Below are positions 48,928-59,627 of a stretch of DNA of 64,000 bases, piece after piece; position 1 is the stretch's first letter; each line of letters begins with the position of its first letter. Below the pieces are notes generated by a model. It did not search any database and was not told the DNA's origin. It was given only the letters and a program-made list of their open reading frames with translations. The DNA is from Chromobotia macracanthus (taxonomy: Eukaryota > Chordata > Actinopteri > Cypriniformes > Botiidae): the NCBI GenBank assembly GCA_036877525.1, contig JAZGTH010000047.1, positions 1,417,501 to 1,481,500 on the forward strand. Reading direction: 5' to 3'. The position numbers were made by a program, and so were the translations under genes.

Positions 48928-50630
48928 TTAAATGCACTTGTGGTGATCTGTGTATTTCTTTCCACACTTTTCACAAATGTACAGCTTTCCCCCTCAGTGA
49001 ACATGCTTTTTGTGAGTGCGCAGGTTACCGCTCTGACTGAAACACTTGCCACAATCCTCACAATAGTACGGCTTAATGCCAGTATGGCTCATCTGGTGTA
49101 GCTTTAGACTGTATGGATTGTTGAACCAATTGTTGCAGAAGCTGCACCCAAAGGGTTTTTCACCCGAGTGTATGCGGCCATGTAAAATGAGTTTACTCTG
49201 CTGACTGAAGCTCTTCCTGCACTCTTTGCAGCTAAACGTTTTTTCTCTCGTGTGAATCCTTTTGTGGATCTTCAGATTAAAAGCCCTTTGGAAGGTCTTG
49301 CCACACAAATCACAGCTAAACAGTCGCTGATCCGTGTGGATGAGCTCATGATGTTTAAGGTTGACAGCGTGCTGGAGTGCGGTTGATGCATTTTGAACGT
49401 TATGGCCTGTGTGAAACTTTTCTCACAAATTGAACATCTGAACTTTTTTCACCAGTATGGATGAGCTGGTGCTTGGCAAAATTTTTAGCAACGTTGAATC
49501 GTTTTCCGCACACGTTGCAGCTAAATGGTTTTTTGCCGGTGTGGATGATTTCATGGGTTTTGAGGTGTGCAGCTTTCACAAAACCTTTACCACAGACTTT
49601 ACAACCAAATGGCTTTTGTCCCGAGTGAATCCGATGGTGGTCAGACAGGCTCTGTTTGTGGGCAAACGTCTTGCCACAGAGGACACAGATATAGGGCTTT
49701 TCTCCAGTGTGTACCCGTTTATTGGTTTTGAGACTGCTTTTTGAATAGAAACTCTTGCCACACTTTATTTGTCTCAGAACAAATAATGGATCTCCCTCCA
49801 CAGACAGTAATGCCATCTTGAGGTTCCTCACTTCCTTCTTGAAAAGTAGATGTTACTCCATCTTCTGAGGAAGCATTTAAAGAAAGCAATTAATAAATGT
49901 CTTTAATAATTAACATGAGCAGGGTCATCTTGGCAAAGGCAAATATTTGTGAAATCCTATTAGCATACCAGTGGTTATGGTCATCAAGTCAACTTTTCCC
50001 AGTTTATTTTTGATCATCACAGCCAATGTCGGAGCACATTCTGGACCATCTTTTATGGCCTCATCAGACTGGGGGCATAAAGTAATTTTTAATCTATGGA
50101 AATTAGCTGAACATTTAATGAAGTAGAAAGGACAAAAAACATAATAAAAACATAACAGCTGTTTTATGTGTTATATGTCAAAGTTTTTGAATCCAAGATA
50201 AGGAACAGATCTAAAGTTATTAAAGCTCTCCAATATAATATATAATACGGAGACAGCAATGACATCTGAGAGCCAATGATATCTGATGTCATTGACATTC
50301 AATACCGCACATTTTGTTTGAGAGCTTTTAAGTGGATATCAAGACATGAAGCACGATTGTGACATTTAGTCTACCTCATTTCTCGTTCTGGTCTCTGGAC
50401 GTCTTGCACTTTCATCATAAGAATGTTCCTCTTCTAACATGTTCAAATGAAAATGGGCTGGTATGAAACATTACACTGGACACAAAGTACATGACATTGG
50501 CATGCTTCCCTCGCTTGTCTGAAAATGTTTTGCACTCCAGGTCCTACGGAAATTTGTTTTTGTCAACAAATATGATTACTTTCCCAAGTGCCTCGTTGCC
50601 CAGTACTTCCATAACTGATGCAAACTGCTT
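48928..50630 (-). pseudogene. C2H2 zinc-finger gene, apparently decayed
   Basis: Finger exon from 49864 down to about 48928, with upstream exon-like segments 50630-50548 (QFASVMEVLGNEALGKVIIF, like the MEVLANAAVAEI N-terminus of many fish ZNF genes), 50433-50375 (EEEHSYDESARRPETRTRNE) and 50068-49969 (SDEAIKDGPECAPTLAVMIK). Good fingers include YICVLCGKTFAHKQSLSDHH, FGCKVCGKGFVKAAHLKTHE, FSCNVCGKRFNVAKNFAKHQ and YYCEDCGKCFSQSGNLRTHK, joined by HTGEKP-type linkers. Lesions: an extra ~10 nt splits CSE from CGKSFYSKSS near 49763; one base is lost after a GAAAAAA run near 49450; about 38 nt interrupts a finger near 49385-49425; an in-frame TGA (48994-48996) precedes a last partial finger (LYICEKCGKKY). 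As exons of neighbouring genes are clean, genuine decay is more likely than sequencing error. Confidence 0.6.
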
Positions 50631-50846
50631 CTGAAACAATAAATGATTACAAATGACTAGTGACAGATCAATCTATCAGGGAGGATTGATCACTGACATC
50701 ATAATATTACAACACTTCTACAGGTGCATGACATTTGCTTTCATTCACATTACAGATAATGTGAATATCAGACCTGACCATTAAAAACGACACTTATAAA
50801 GCAGTGCGACAGTGTCACGATACAGTCAAACTGTGACATGATAATA

Positions 50847-50848
<2 letters not shown>

Positions 50849-50938
<90 letters not shown>
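50849..50938. repeat. Compound (TA)n(TG)n microsatellite
   Basis: About 25 TA dinucleotides (50849-50900) run directly into about 18 TG dinucleotides (50901-50937). Located between the zinc-finger remnant and dnajc9. Such TA/TG junctions can extrude cruciform or Z-DNA and are commonly polymorphic. Confidence 0.95.
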
Positions 50939-50939
<1 letters not shown>

Positions 50940-51599
50940 CAGGCCGCAGATCTGTGAACGTCGCTTTGTAACCTCGCCGTTTTCCGTCCTCATTTGTGAC
51001 CGTCGCTTCTCGTTTTCGACCCGATTTATAGACACGCCTGTAACACTGATGGACATTTGAACTAAATGTTAAACTCACACAAGCTCCGCTGTTATTAAAT
51101 GTAAATGCAGCAGCAGCAACTCTTTAACAAACTTTAGCAACGATACGTCAGGAAACGTCAGTACAACAACAGATGCGGGGTCAAAAATACACAATAAAAG
51201 TCATTGTCGCCTATGGATTTTTATTTTTGTATTGTTTCAGTATAATAAATGGGATGTTTAAATATATAAATCATGTGTGTTAGACAACATAAATAGCAGA
51301 AAAGAGCAGGATTTGATAAATACGCAAATGTACATTTTTCAAACTTCCTCCTCGATTATTGTTTTTTAAAGAGTCATGGAGAGAGATGAAGGTCCCAAAA
51401 CAAAATACTTCTATTCTTTATTGAAGAACTGGTTTTATATATTTTACATTTCCTAGTCCCCTACTTTTGGTCCTTTTTTCTTCCTCCTCTTCTTATTTAT
51501 TGTTTGGTATGTTGTATAAACTGTAATGTCAGTCTTTGTTTGTTATTTGGTATAATATGACTAATAATATAGCATATTTTTATGAATATAAAAACAGCG
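50940..51599. other. Intergenic, no gene seen
   Basis: Between the microsatellite and the dnajc9 promoter. A moderately CpG-containing patch at about 50940-51050 could be the 5' end of the zinc-finger gene, but no exon is supported. Confidence 0.4.
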
Positions 51600-51702
51600 T
51601 GACGTCATCCTGCGTGGTGACTGGTGACGTATACACAGCGCGCCAAATTTCCTGGCGCGCTGATCGCGACTGGTGTTGTTTGGGTCCGTCATTGATCTCG
51701 TG
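51600..51702 (+). promoter_or_regulatory. dnajc9: dnajc9 promoter/5' UTR exon: CRE and E2F-type palindrome
   Basis: Contains a perfect CRE TGACGTCA (51600-51607), a half site TGACGT (51625-51630) and the inverted repeat GCGCGCCA (51638-51645), 7-nt spacer, TGGCGCGC (51653-51660). The left arm overlaps GCGCCAAA (51640-51647), a textbook E2F site (TTTGGCGC on the other strand). A donor GTAAGT follows at 51703, pairing with the acceptor ctttcag before 52083. So a short non-coding first exon is likely. Confidence 0.6.
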
Positions 51703-52086
51703 TGTAAGTTCATAACTTTAATCATCACGATGTGAAATAATCTGTTATTGTGCTGGTGTTGTTAGACTGTCGGCTTTAACTAGTCTGACCAACTCAAAAA
51801 GCTGATTTCCGATCAGACTCTTAGAACAGCAGCATGTGTTTACTGTGTGGGGACCTGGAGTCGCAGTCTGAGGAAATATCTGCGTCATATTTCACGCCTA
51901 AACAAAATGAAACTATTAAATGTAGTAGACGAATCTTATTTTGGCATCACGAACTGTGACCCATGTTTTCTTAAGCGTCAGCCTTTTAGCGATGATGATG
52001 AAAAATATGATGATGATGATGATGTGGACGGTTCTCCGCGCAACATTGATTGTTACTGCACGACTTCTTCTTCTTCTTTCAGAGTC

Positions 52087-54389
52087 ATGGGTTTGCTGGA
52101 GCAGTGCGAGGAGCTCTTTAACACCTCCAGTCTGTACGAGGTTCTGGGCGTCTGTAAGGAAGCAGCAGATGCAGAAATCAGACGTGGATATTACAAAGTT
52201 TCTCTGCAGGTTCATCCGGACAGAGCTCCTGGTGATGAGTTAGCCACCACCAAATTTCAGGTAACACCTGCCTGTGTCTACTGCAAGACTTCCTTCCAGT
52301 AATAAATCATCACCTCCTTTATGGGCTGGTTTAACATATATACAGTTTCCATTATGTTTTTAACATCAGATCAGCCCCATTTTAGCTGGGCTGTAATAAT
52401 TGTATTAAATGATTATTTTGCATAAAAAATGACAATATTGGCTATGGCTACACAACTGTCACTGCTTGCTTTTAGCTGGTAGCTTGTAGGACACTGTTGA
52501 AACAAATTCACATTGTTTCTGCAGGTGCTGGGAAAAGCATATGCAGTGTTGACTGACAAGGACCAAAGAGCAGTTTATGATGAACAGGGAATAGTGGATG
52601 AAGAGTCCGACTCACTCAGTCAAGATCGTGATTGGGAGGAGCATTGGAGAAGATTGTTTCCCAAGGTGTTTCTTGTACCAAACACAGTCTAACATGTTTT
52701 TTCCAAAGGTGGCACGTTGCTAAAATGGTGCACATTTTTCTACCATAGATCACACTGCAAGACATCTTGGAGTTTGAGAAACAGTATAAAGGGTCTGATG
52801 AAGAGGTAGAAGACTTGAAGAGATTGTACCTACAGCATGAAGGTGACATGGATCTGATCATGGAATCAGCGCTGTGCTGCACTTATGAAGATGAGCCACG
52901 AATCAAAGACATACTTCAGAAAGCCATTGATGCTCAGGAGGTACCAGCCCACAAAGCCTTCACACATGAGAGTGTAAAGAAGAAGAACAACCGCAAAAGA
53001 AAGGTACTGTGTCACTCGTCTACATCAAAAGTATTGTGTTGTAGCGTCAATTGTGTTATTAAATAATGCAGTGTTTTATAGAGTGCAACAATTCCAATTC
53101 ATTTTCTTTATAGGTAAATTGCTTTATCACTTAAAAACCTTTAAATAACAGACCTACTGTGCAAGGACAATGAGTCAAATGACTTAAGTCAGTCTCCGTA
53201 CACTTTCTTTCAACAATGTTTATTGACTTCTTCACAAATTAGAACTCAAAAACAATTGTAATAAACAAAACAACAACAACTACAATAATAATAAATAGCT
53301 CATATAGTTTTCCATTTTAGCATATTAGCTTATATAATGGATATACAAAATACTCCTTACTGAAAACCAAACCACAAAATATCATCAACCTGGGGGTCTA
53401 AGTAATTTATAAAAGGCTCCCAAATTTTATGAAAACAGTCTTAGAGGGAATTAAATGTTTGGTATTCCAGTGGTATCAGTTCCATTAACTTTTTCTTCCA
53501 TCCTTTCACATTAAGTTACCATCAATAAAAAAGTCTCGAAACCTCATCACTCCCTACACTCTTAAACTGTTTTTGTGTATGTATAAATATAAATGTAAAT
53601 GTTTTGCAATTTACTAACATTTTTTCCATATAATTTTAATAAGTAACAGCTTTGAATCAATGTTATGTCCTATCATTTGTAATTTATCATGCACAGTGCT
53701 TCCTGGTACTGTCTGTAATCATTTCCCTTAGATGTTAAATACACATTGTCTGATACTAAAATACTTCTTGGTTTCAAATGAAAGTTTGTGATTACAGTTG
53801 TGATTTCTCTCAAAGCTTATTGATTTGGTTCATGTTTTAGAGTCTTTGTCCCATTCAACTGGGATTAAAACTTTGTTTTGAAAATTGTCTAGGCGGAAAA
53901 AGAATGTAAGGAGGCGGAGGAAATGCAGAAGGAGATGGGCTTAAACAGCGAGGACAGTCTGGTCGCTATGATAAAGGTAAAACTAGCAACACAATGTTAC
54001 ACTGAATTTATTTACAGATGAAGAACGGACAAGAATCTGGACAGGTTTTATTAGTATTAAAATAAAGTATCAAAGTAAAGCATAAAGTCTTAACAAAATG
54101 CACACATAGAACTGCATGAATGCTTTCCCTGTCACAAATCAGATAAATCTGTCCATTGTAGGAAACCATTTCCAGCAATGTAAATATTGTTGCATAATTT
54201 TTTTTTTTAATAATATATTCATAATCTCTAAAACCTGACTTGTTTTATTCTGTTTTCAACCATTGTTCTTTTTGTGCCTCTTAGCAAAGACAGAAGTCTA
54301 AAGAAACTGGATTTAACTCCTTCATCTCAGATCTGGAGGCTAAATACTGCAAGAAACCAGCAGCAGGAAAGAAGGGCAGAAAAAAGTGA
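52087..54389 (+). CDS. dnajc9: DnaJ homolog subfamily C member 9 (complete)
   Basis: Nuclear J-domain co-chaperone that binds histone H3-H4 and recruits HSP70 to histone supply and repair. Exons: 52087-52260, 52525-52665, 52749-53003, 53893-53976, 54285-54389; all GT-AG, all phase 0, 759 nt, 252 codons (human 260). Begins MGLLEQCEELFNTSSLYEVL; J domain at about residues 12-80 with the HPD motif (VHPDRAPGDE) and the VLGKAYAVLTDKDQRAVYDE helix IV region. The middle part (LFPKITLQDILEFEKQYKG, DLKRLYLQHEGDMDLIMESA) is the histone-binding region and the C-terminus is Lys-rich (KKPAAGKKGRKK). The ATG is preceded within 4 nt by a pyrimidine-rich acceptor, so exon 1 is non-coding. Confidence 0.96.
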
Positions 54390-54704
54390 GGCTTCAACAC
54401 TTCAAAAGCTAACCTGATGACTTTTTTCCAAATGTTATAAGATTTCATTCTGTGAATTACTCCAGAACTGTAAATAATAATCAAAGGGCACTTTTAAATA
54501 GACAGTGATCCTTTTCAATCTTATGAGACCAATTACAAGTAACAGGAGACATTCATTTATTACAGTGGAATTAGTGTGAATTTTGATGTGCGTTTTTGTT
54601 GAGACTGTACAACATAAGACCTTGTTACTGCAACTTTTCATTAGGCAAACGTTTTCATGTCATGTTTAGCATTTCTATGTATTTCTATGTAGCATGGTCA
54701 TTTA

Positions 54705-54710
54705 AATAAA
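54705..54710 (+). terminator. dnajc9: Polyadenylation signal of dnajc9
   Basis: AATAAA 316 nt after the stop codon, the best hexamer before the convergent gene's own signal. Confidence 0.6.
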
Positions 54711-54966
54711 TGTTTTGATTTTGAAAGTGTACTGTTGGAATCAATATACCAGTTGTTCTTTTGGATTATGTAAGATCTTTGTGGTGCCGAAGAGTAGCCG
54801 CCTGCCCGATTATGATCCCGTCATTCGCCAGAATTTGTTAGGTCCAGAATTAGGTAGCAGCCTCAATGAGGGAAGTCGTATTCTGAAAGGAAGTCAAAAT
54901 TCCTTTTGACAAAAGTCATGTTTCGAAAATACAATCAAACCTGTGCAAACTTTAAGCGGTACAGTA

Positions 54967-54972
54967 TTTATT
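54967..54972 (-). terminator. Candidate polyadenylation signal of the MADF-BESS gene
   Basis: AATAAA on the - strand, 17 nt beyond the TGA stop at 54989-54991. It implies either a very short 3' UTR or use of a farther signal. The convergent dnajc9 signal lies about 260 nt away. Confidence 0.4.
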
Positions 54973-54988
54973 TTTAATAAAAAACATT

Positions 54989-57900
54989 TCAACTGGGTTT
55001 AACAACACTACACTGTAGTAACAACTGATTGCTTTGCGACACTGATGATATCTGCGGAAAGCTGGACTGCCCAAACTCTGCATCGTGAAGTATTTTCTGG
55101 ATCTGAAGCTTCACCAAGGACTGTTTGGAAGCAGGCAAGCGCCGTAACGCAGGTGCTAAACTACGAAGAAACAAATCAACTTCATCATTTTGCTGTTCCT
55201 CTCTGTCCCGGATGTCTTTAGTTGACAGATATCTCTCTAACAGCTCTAGTGTCTCTGAGCGCTTTCGCTTCACAGCACTGGACCGGACTGCTCCTGGACT
55301 CGTGGACATCCCTGTGCTGGTGCTGGCTGGTTCAGTCCCACTGTCTTCATCTGGCTCGTCATCCTCAATTTTGCTGGGAAGGCTGTTCAATATAACACTG
55401 CACACAACCAGGCACTGGGATTAGTGATTAATACTGTTGCACCAGTGAATGACATTATTATATTCCTGTCATGCTGTATATAAAGTTTCAAATGACTCAC
55501 TGTACTACTAGTCACAATTTTATGAAACCTTCCAAGGAGGATCAAAATGTGTTTTCTACAATGAATTACAGATTATTACAAATTCTAAAATTTTATTGCA
55601 CAGTCTTAGTACATGCTATGTGTACTGTTGTCCATCTTGTCAGTACAGGCTCTGTACTGTGTGTCAGTACATCGCTGTGTGTCACTGTGTGTCAGTACAT
55701 CGCTGTGTGTCACTGTGTGTCAGTACATCGCTGTGTGTCACTGTGTGTCAGTACATCGCTGTGTGTCACTGTGTGTCAGTACATCGCTTTGTCACTTTTC
55801 ATGTGTCACTGTGTGTCAGTACATCGCTGTGTGTCACTGTGTGTCAGTACATCGCTGTGTGTCACTGTGTGTCAGTACATCGCTGTGTGTCAGTACATCG
55901 CTGTGTGTCGCTGTGTGTCAGTACATCGCTGTGTGTCACTGTGTGTCAGTACATCGCTGTGTGTCACTGTGTGTCAGTACATCGCTGTGTGTCACTGTGT
56001 GTCAGTACATCGCTGTGTGTCACTGTGTGTCAGTACATCGCTGTGTGTCACTGTGTGTCAGTACATCGCTGTGTGTCACTGTGTGTCAGTACATCGCTGT
56101 GTCACTGTGTGTCAGTACATCGCTGTGTGTCACTGTGTGTCAGTACATCGCTGTGTGTCACTGTGTGTCGCGTGTACAGTACGCTGTGTGTCGCTGTGTG
56201 TCAGTACATCGCTGTGTGTCGCTGTGTGTCAGTACATCGCTGTGTGTCACTGTGTGTCAGTACATCGCTGTGTGTCACTGTGTGTCAGTACATCGCTGTG
56301 TCATTGTACTGTGTGTCACTGTGTGTCAGTACATCGCTGTGTGTCACTGTGTGTCAGTACATGCTGTGTTATGTGTCAGTACATGCTGTGTGTCCTGTGT
56401 GTCATTGTCGCTGTGTGTCAGTACATCGCTGTGTGTCACTGTGTGTCAGTACATCGCTGTGTGTCACTGTGTGTCAGTACATCGCTGTGTGTCACTGTGT
56501 GTCAGTACATCGCTTGTGTCACTGTGTGTCACTGTGTGTCAGTACACTTGTCACTGTGTGTCACTGTGTGTCAGTACATTGTCACTGTGTGTCACTGTGT
56601 GTCAGTACATCGCTGTGTGTCACTGTGTGTCAGTACATCGCTGTGTGTCACTGTGTGTGTCAGTACATCGCTGTGTGTCACTGTGTGTCAGTACATCGCT
56701 GTGTGTCACTGTGTGTCAGTACATCGCTGTGTGTCTACTGTGTGTCAGTACATCGCTGTGTGTCACTGTGTGTCAGTACATCGCTGTGTGTCACTGTGTG
56801 TCAGTACATCGCTGTGTGTCACTGTGTGTCAGTACATCTGTCACTGTGTGTCAGTACATCGCTGTGTGTCACTTGTGTGTCAGTACATCGCTTGTGTCAC
56901 TGTGTGTCAGTACATCGCTGTGTGTCACTGTGTGTCAGTACATCGCTGTGTGTCACTGTGTGTCAGTACATCGCTGTGTGTCACTGTGTGTCAGTACATC
57001 GCTGTGTGTCACTGTGTGTCACTGTGTGTCAGTACATCGCTGTGTGTCACTGTGTGTCAGTACATCGCTGTGTGTCACTGTGTGTCAGTACATCGCTGTG
57101 TGTCACTGTGTGTCAGTACATCGCTGTGTGTCACTGTGTGTCAGTACATCGCTGTGTGTCACTGTGTGTCAGTACATCGCTGTGTGTCACTGTGTGTCAG
57201 TACATCGCTGTGTGTCACTGTGTGTCAGTACATCACTGTGTGTCAGTACATCACTGTGTGTCACTGTGTGTCAGTACATCGCTGTGTCACTGTGTGTCAG
57301 TACATCGCTGTGTGTCACTGTGTGTCAGTACATCGCTGTGTGTCACTGTGTGTCAGTACATCGCTGTGTGTCACTGTGTGTCAGTACATCGCTGTGTGTC
57401 ACTGTGTGTCAGTACATTGCTGTGTGTCAGTACATCGCTGTGTGTCACTGTGTGTCAGTACATCGCTGTGTGTCAGTACATCGCTGTGTGTCACTGTGTG
57501 TCAGTACATCGCTGTGTGTCACTGTGTGTCAGTACATCGCTGTGTGTCACTGTGTGTCAGTACATCACTGTGTGTCACTGTGTGTCAGTACATCGCTGTG
57601 TGTCAGTACATCGCTGTGTGTCACTGTGTGTCAGTACATCGCTGTGTGTCACTGTGTGTCAGTACATCGCTGTGTGTCACTGTGTGTCAGTACATTGTCT
57701 GTGTGTCACTGTGTGTCAGTACATCGCTGTGTGTCACTGTGTGTCAGTACATGCTGTGTGTCACTGTGTGTCAGTACATCGCTGTGTGTCCTGTGTGTCA
57801 GTACATCGTCACTGTGTGTCAGTACATCGCTGTGTGTCACTGTGTGTCACTGTGTGTCACTGTGTGTCAGTACATCGCTGTGTGTCACTGTGTGTCACTG

Positions 57901-59392
57901 TGTGTCACTGTGTGTCAGTACATCGCTGTGTGTCACTGTGTGTCACTGTGTGTCAGTACATCGCTGTGTGTCACTGTGTGTCAGTACATCGCTGTGTGTC
58001 ACTGTATGTCACTGTGTGTCAGTACATCACTGTGTGTCACTGTGTGTCAGTACATCGCTGTGTGTCACTGTGTGTCAGTACATCACTGTGTGTCTACATC
58101 GCTGTGTGTCACTGTGTGTCAGTACATCGCTGTGTGTCACTGTGTGTCAGTACATCGCTGTGTGTCACTGTGTGTCAGTACATCGCTGTGTGTCACTGTG
58201 TGTCAGTACATCGCTGTGTGTCACTGTGTGTCAGTACATCGCTGTGTGTCACTGTGTGTCAGTACATCACTGTGTGTCACTGTGTGTCAGTACATCGCTG
58301 TGTGTCAGTACATCGCTGTGTGTCACTGTGTGTCAGTACATCGCTGTGTGTCACTGTGTGTCAGTACATCGCTGTGTGTCACTGTGTGTCAGTACATCGC
58401 TGTGTGTCACTGTGTGTCAGTACATCGCTGTGTGTCACTGTGTGTCAGTACATCCTGTGTGTCACTGTGTGTCAGTACATCGTGTGTCACTGTGTGTCAG
58501 TACATCGCTGTGTGTCACTGTGTGTCAGTACATCGCTGTGTGTCACTGTGTGTCAGTACATCGCTGTGTGTCACTGTGTGTCAGTACATCGCTGTGTGTC
58601 AGTACATCGCTGTGTGTCACTGTGTGTCAGTACATCGCTGTGTGTCACTGTGTGTCACTGTGTGTCACTGTGTGTCGCTGTGTGTCAGTACATCGCTGTG
58701 TGTCACTGTGTGTCAGTACATCGCTGTGTGTCGCTGTGTGTCAGTACATCACTGGTCACTGTGTCAGTACATCGCTGTGTGTCACTGTGTGTCAGTACAT
58801 TGCTGTGTGTCGCTGTGTGTCACTGTGTGTCGTACACTGTGTGTCACTGTGTGTCATACATTGCTGTGTGTCAGTACATCGCTGTGTGTCACTGTGTGTC
58901 ACTGTGTGTCAGTACATCGCTGTGTGTCACTGTGTGTCAGTACATCGCTGTGTGTCACTGTGTGTCAGTACATCGCTGTGTGTCACTGTGTGTCAGTACG
59001 TCACTATATTGTGTTTGGATGCACTTGCAAAACACCAAAGGCCCATCCATCACAATTCAGCATACGTGTGACGTAAGAAAGAAAGCACCAATCACGTTGG
59101 ACTGTGCGGGCTCTTTCAATGACGTCATCGCTGCCCGTTGCGTGTTGAATAGCGGACATTGATCACGCGTGTGTAATAACACACAACACACAACAGTGCG
59201 GAGGATATAAATGTGTGAAACCTTTTGTGTTCTGTGGACGGGTCGAGGAAGTCCATCACTCTCATGTACTTCCACTGTTTTCTTGCAGCCCGTCCGCCCT
59301 GCCTGCCGTCCTGCTCCAGCCGCTTCTTTCTCGTGTACGTGTCTCTCAGGTTTTTCCATTTCGCTTTAACCTCTTCCACTACACAACACACA

Positions 59393-59432
<40 letters not shown>

Positions 59433-59627
59433 TGGTTCAGCATGCACATCACCCGCAGCACATTCGTGCTCACAGCACTCACCGTCCACCGCCAGTTTAT
59501 CCGCGATCCCTTGCCAGAGCGCTTCTTTCCGCTTCGTGTTTTTATACTCGCCGTGGTTTTTATCAAACAACTCCTTGTTCTCGGAGATCAGAAACAACAG
59601 CAGCTCTGCGTCCATCTTCACAACCAT
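54989..59627 (-). CDS. MADF-BESS domain protein (complete, three exons)
   Basis: Putative DNA-binding regulator of the MADF (Myb/SANT-like in Adf-1) family, expected in the nucleus. Exons: 59627-59483 (145 nt), 59378-59222 (157 nt), 55397-54989 (409 nt); phases 1 and 2 match and the total is 711 nt, 236 codons. Start ATG at 59627 gives MVVKMDAELLLFLISENKEL. The MADF domain spans residues 5-95 (YKNTKRKEALWQGIADKLAV, VEEVKAKWKNLRDTYTRKKR, ARKQWKYMRVMDFLDPS). After an acidic/Ser linker (IEDDEPDEDSGTEPASTSTG), a BESS domain follows (DEVDLFLRSLAPALRRLPAS, KQSLVKLQIQKILHDAEF). Intron 1 is only 104 nt and mostly (TG)n; intron 2 is 3.8 kb and mostly minisatellite. Many paralogues exist in fish, so no symbol is given. 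Confidence 0.85.
55656..59000. repeat. 3.3-kb minisatellite with a compound 28-bp unit
   Basis: About 120 tandem units. The usual unit is two CTGTGTGTCA decamers plus one octamer GTACATCG (10+10+8 = 28 bp). Variants have one, three or four decamers (for example 57841-57915 and 58640-58690), a deleted octamer, or single-base changes such as CATCACTG for CATCGCTG. Because the + strand unit has no stop in any frame and 28 is not a multiple of 3, three overlapping + frames of about 1,150-1,200 codons run through it. These are not genes. It occupies about 87% of intron 2 of the MADF-BESS gene. Confidence 0.97.
59391..59430. repeat. (CA)n microsatellite in the short MADF-gene intron
   Basis: About 17 CA dinucleotides on the + strand, so (UG)n in the MADF-gene transcript. 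It fills the distal part of a 104-nt intron (59379-59482) and ends about 13 nt before the acceptor (TTGTGTAG). Confidence 0.95.

Noticed and set aside
49309..49450. Zinc-finger frame breaks read as sequencing errors
   Set aside because: Not accepted as the main explanation: insertions of about 10 and 38 nt plus an in-frame stop cluster here, whereas more than 40 exons elsewhere in the window are error-free.
55656..59000. Regularly spaced direct repeats resembling a CRISPR array
   Set aside because: There are no unique spacers, the units are directly tandem, the context is a vertebrate intron and there are no cas genes.
59120..59127. TGACGTCA inside MADF intron 2 as an alternative promoter
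   Set aside because: A single CRE match close to exon 2 with no other promoter evidence; kept only as a note.
55471..59162. Three overlapping + strand open frames of about 1,150-1,200 codons, Cys/Val/Ser-rich
   Set aside because: They only read through the 28-bp minisatellite, which lacks stops in every + frame. The products are the same repeat in rotated frames, and the array sits in an intron of a gene on the other strand.
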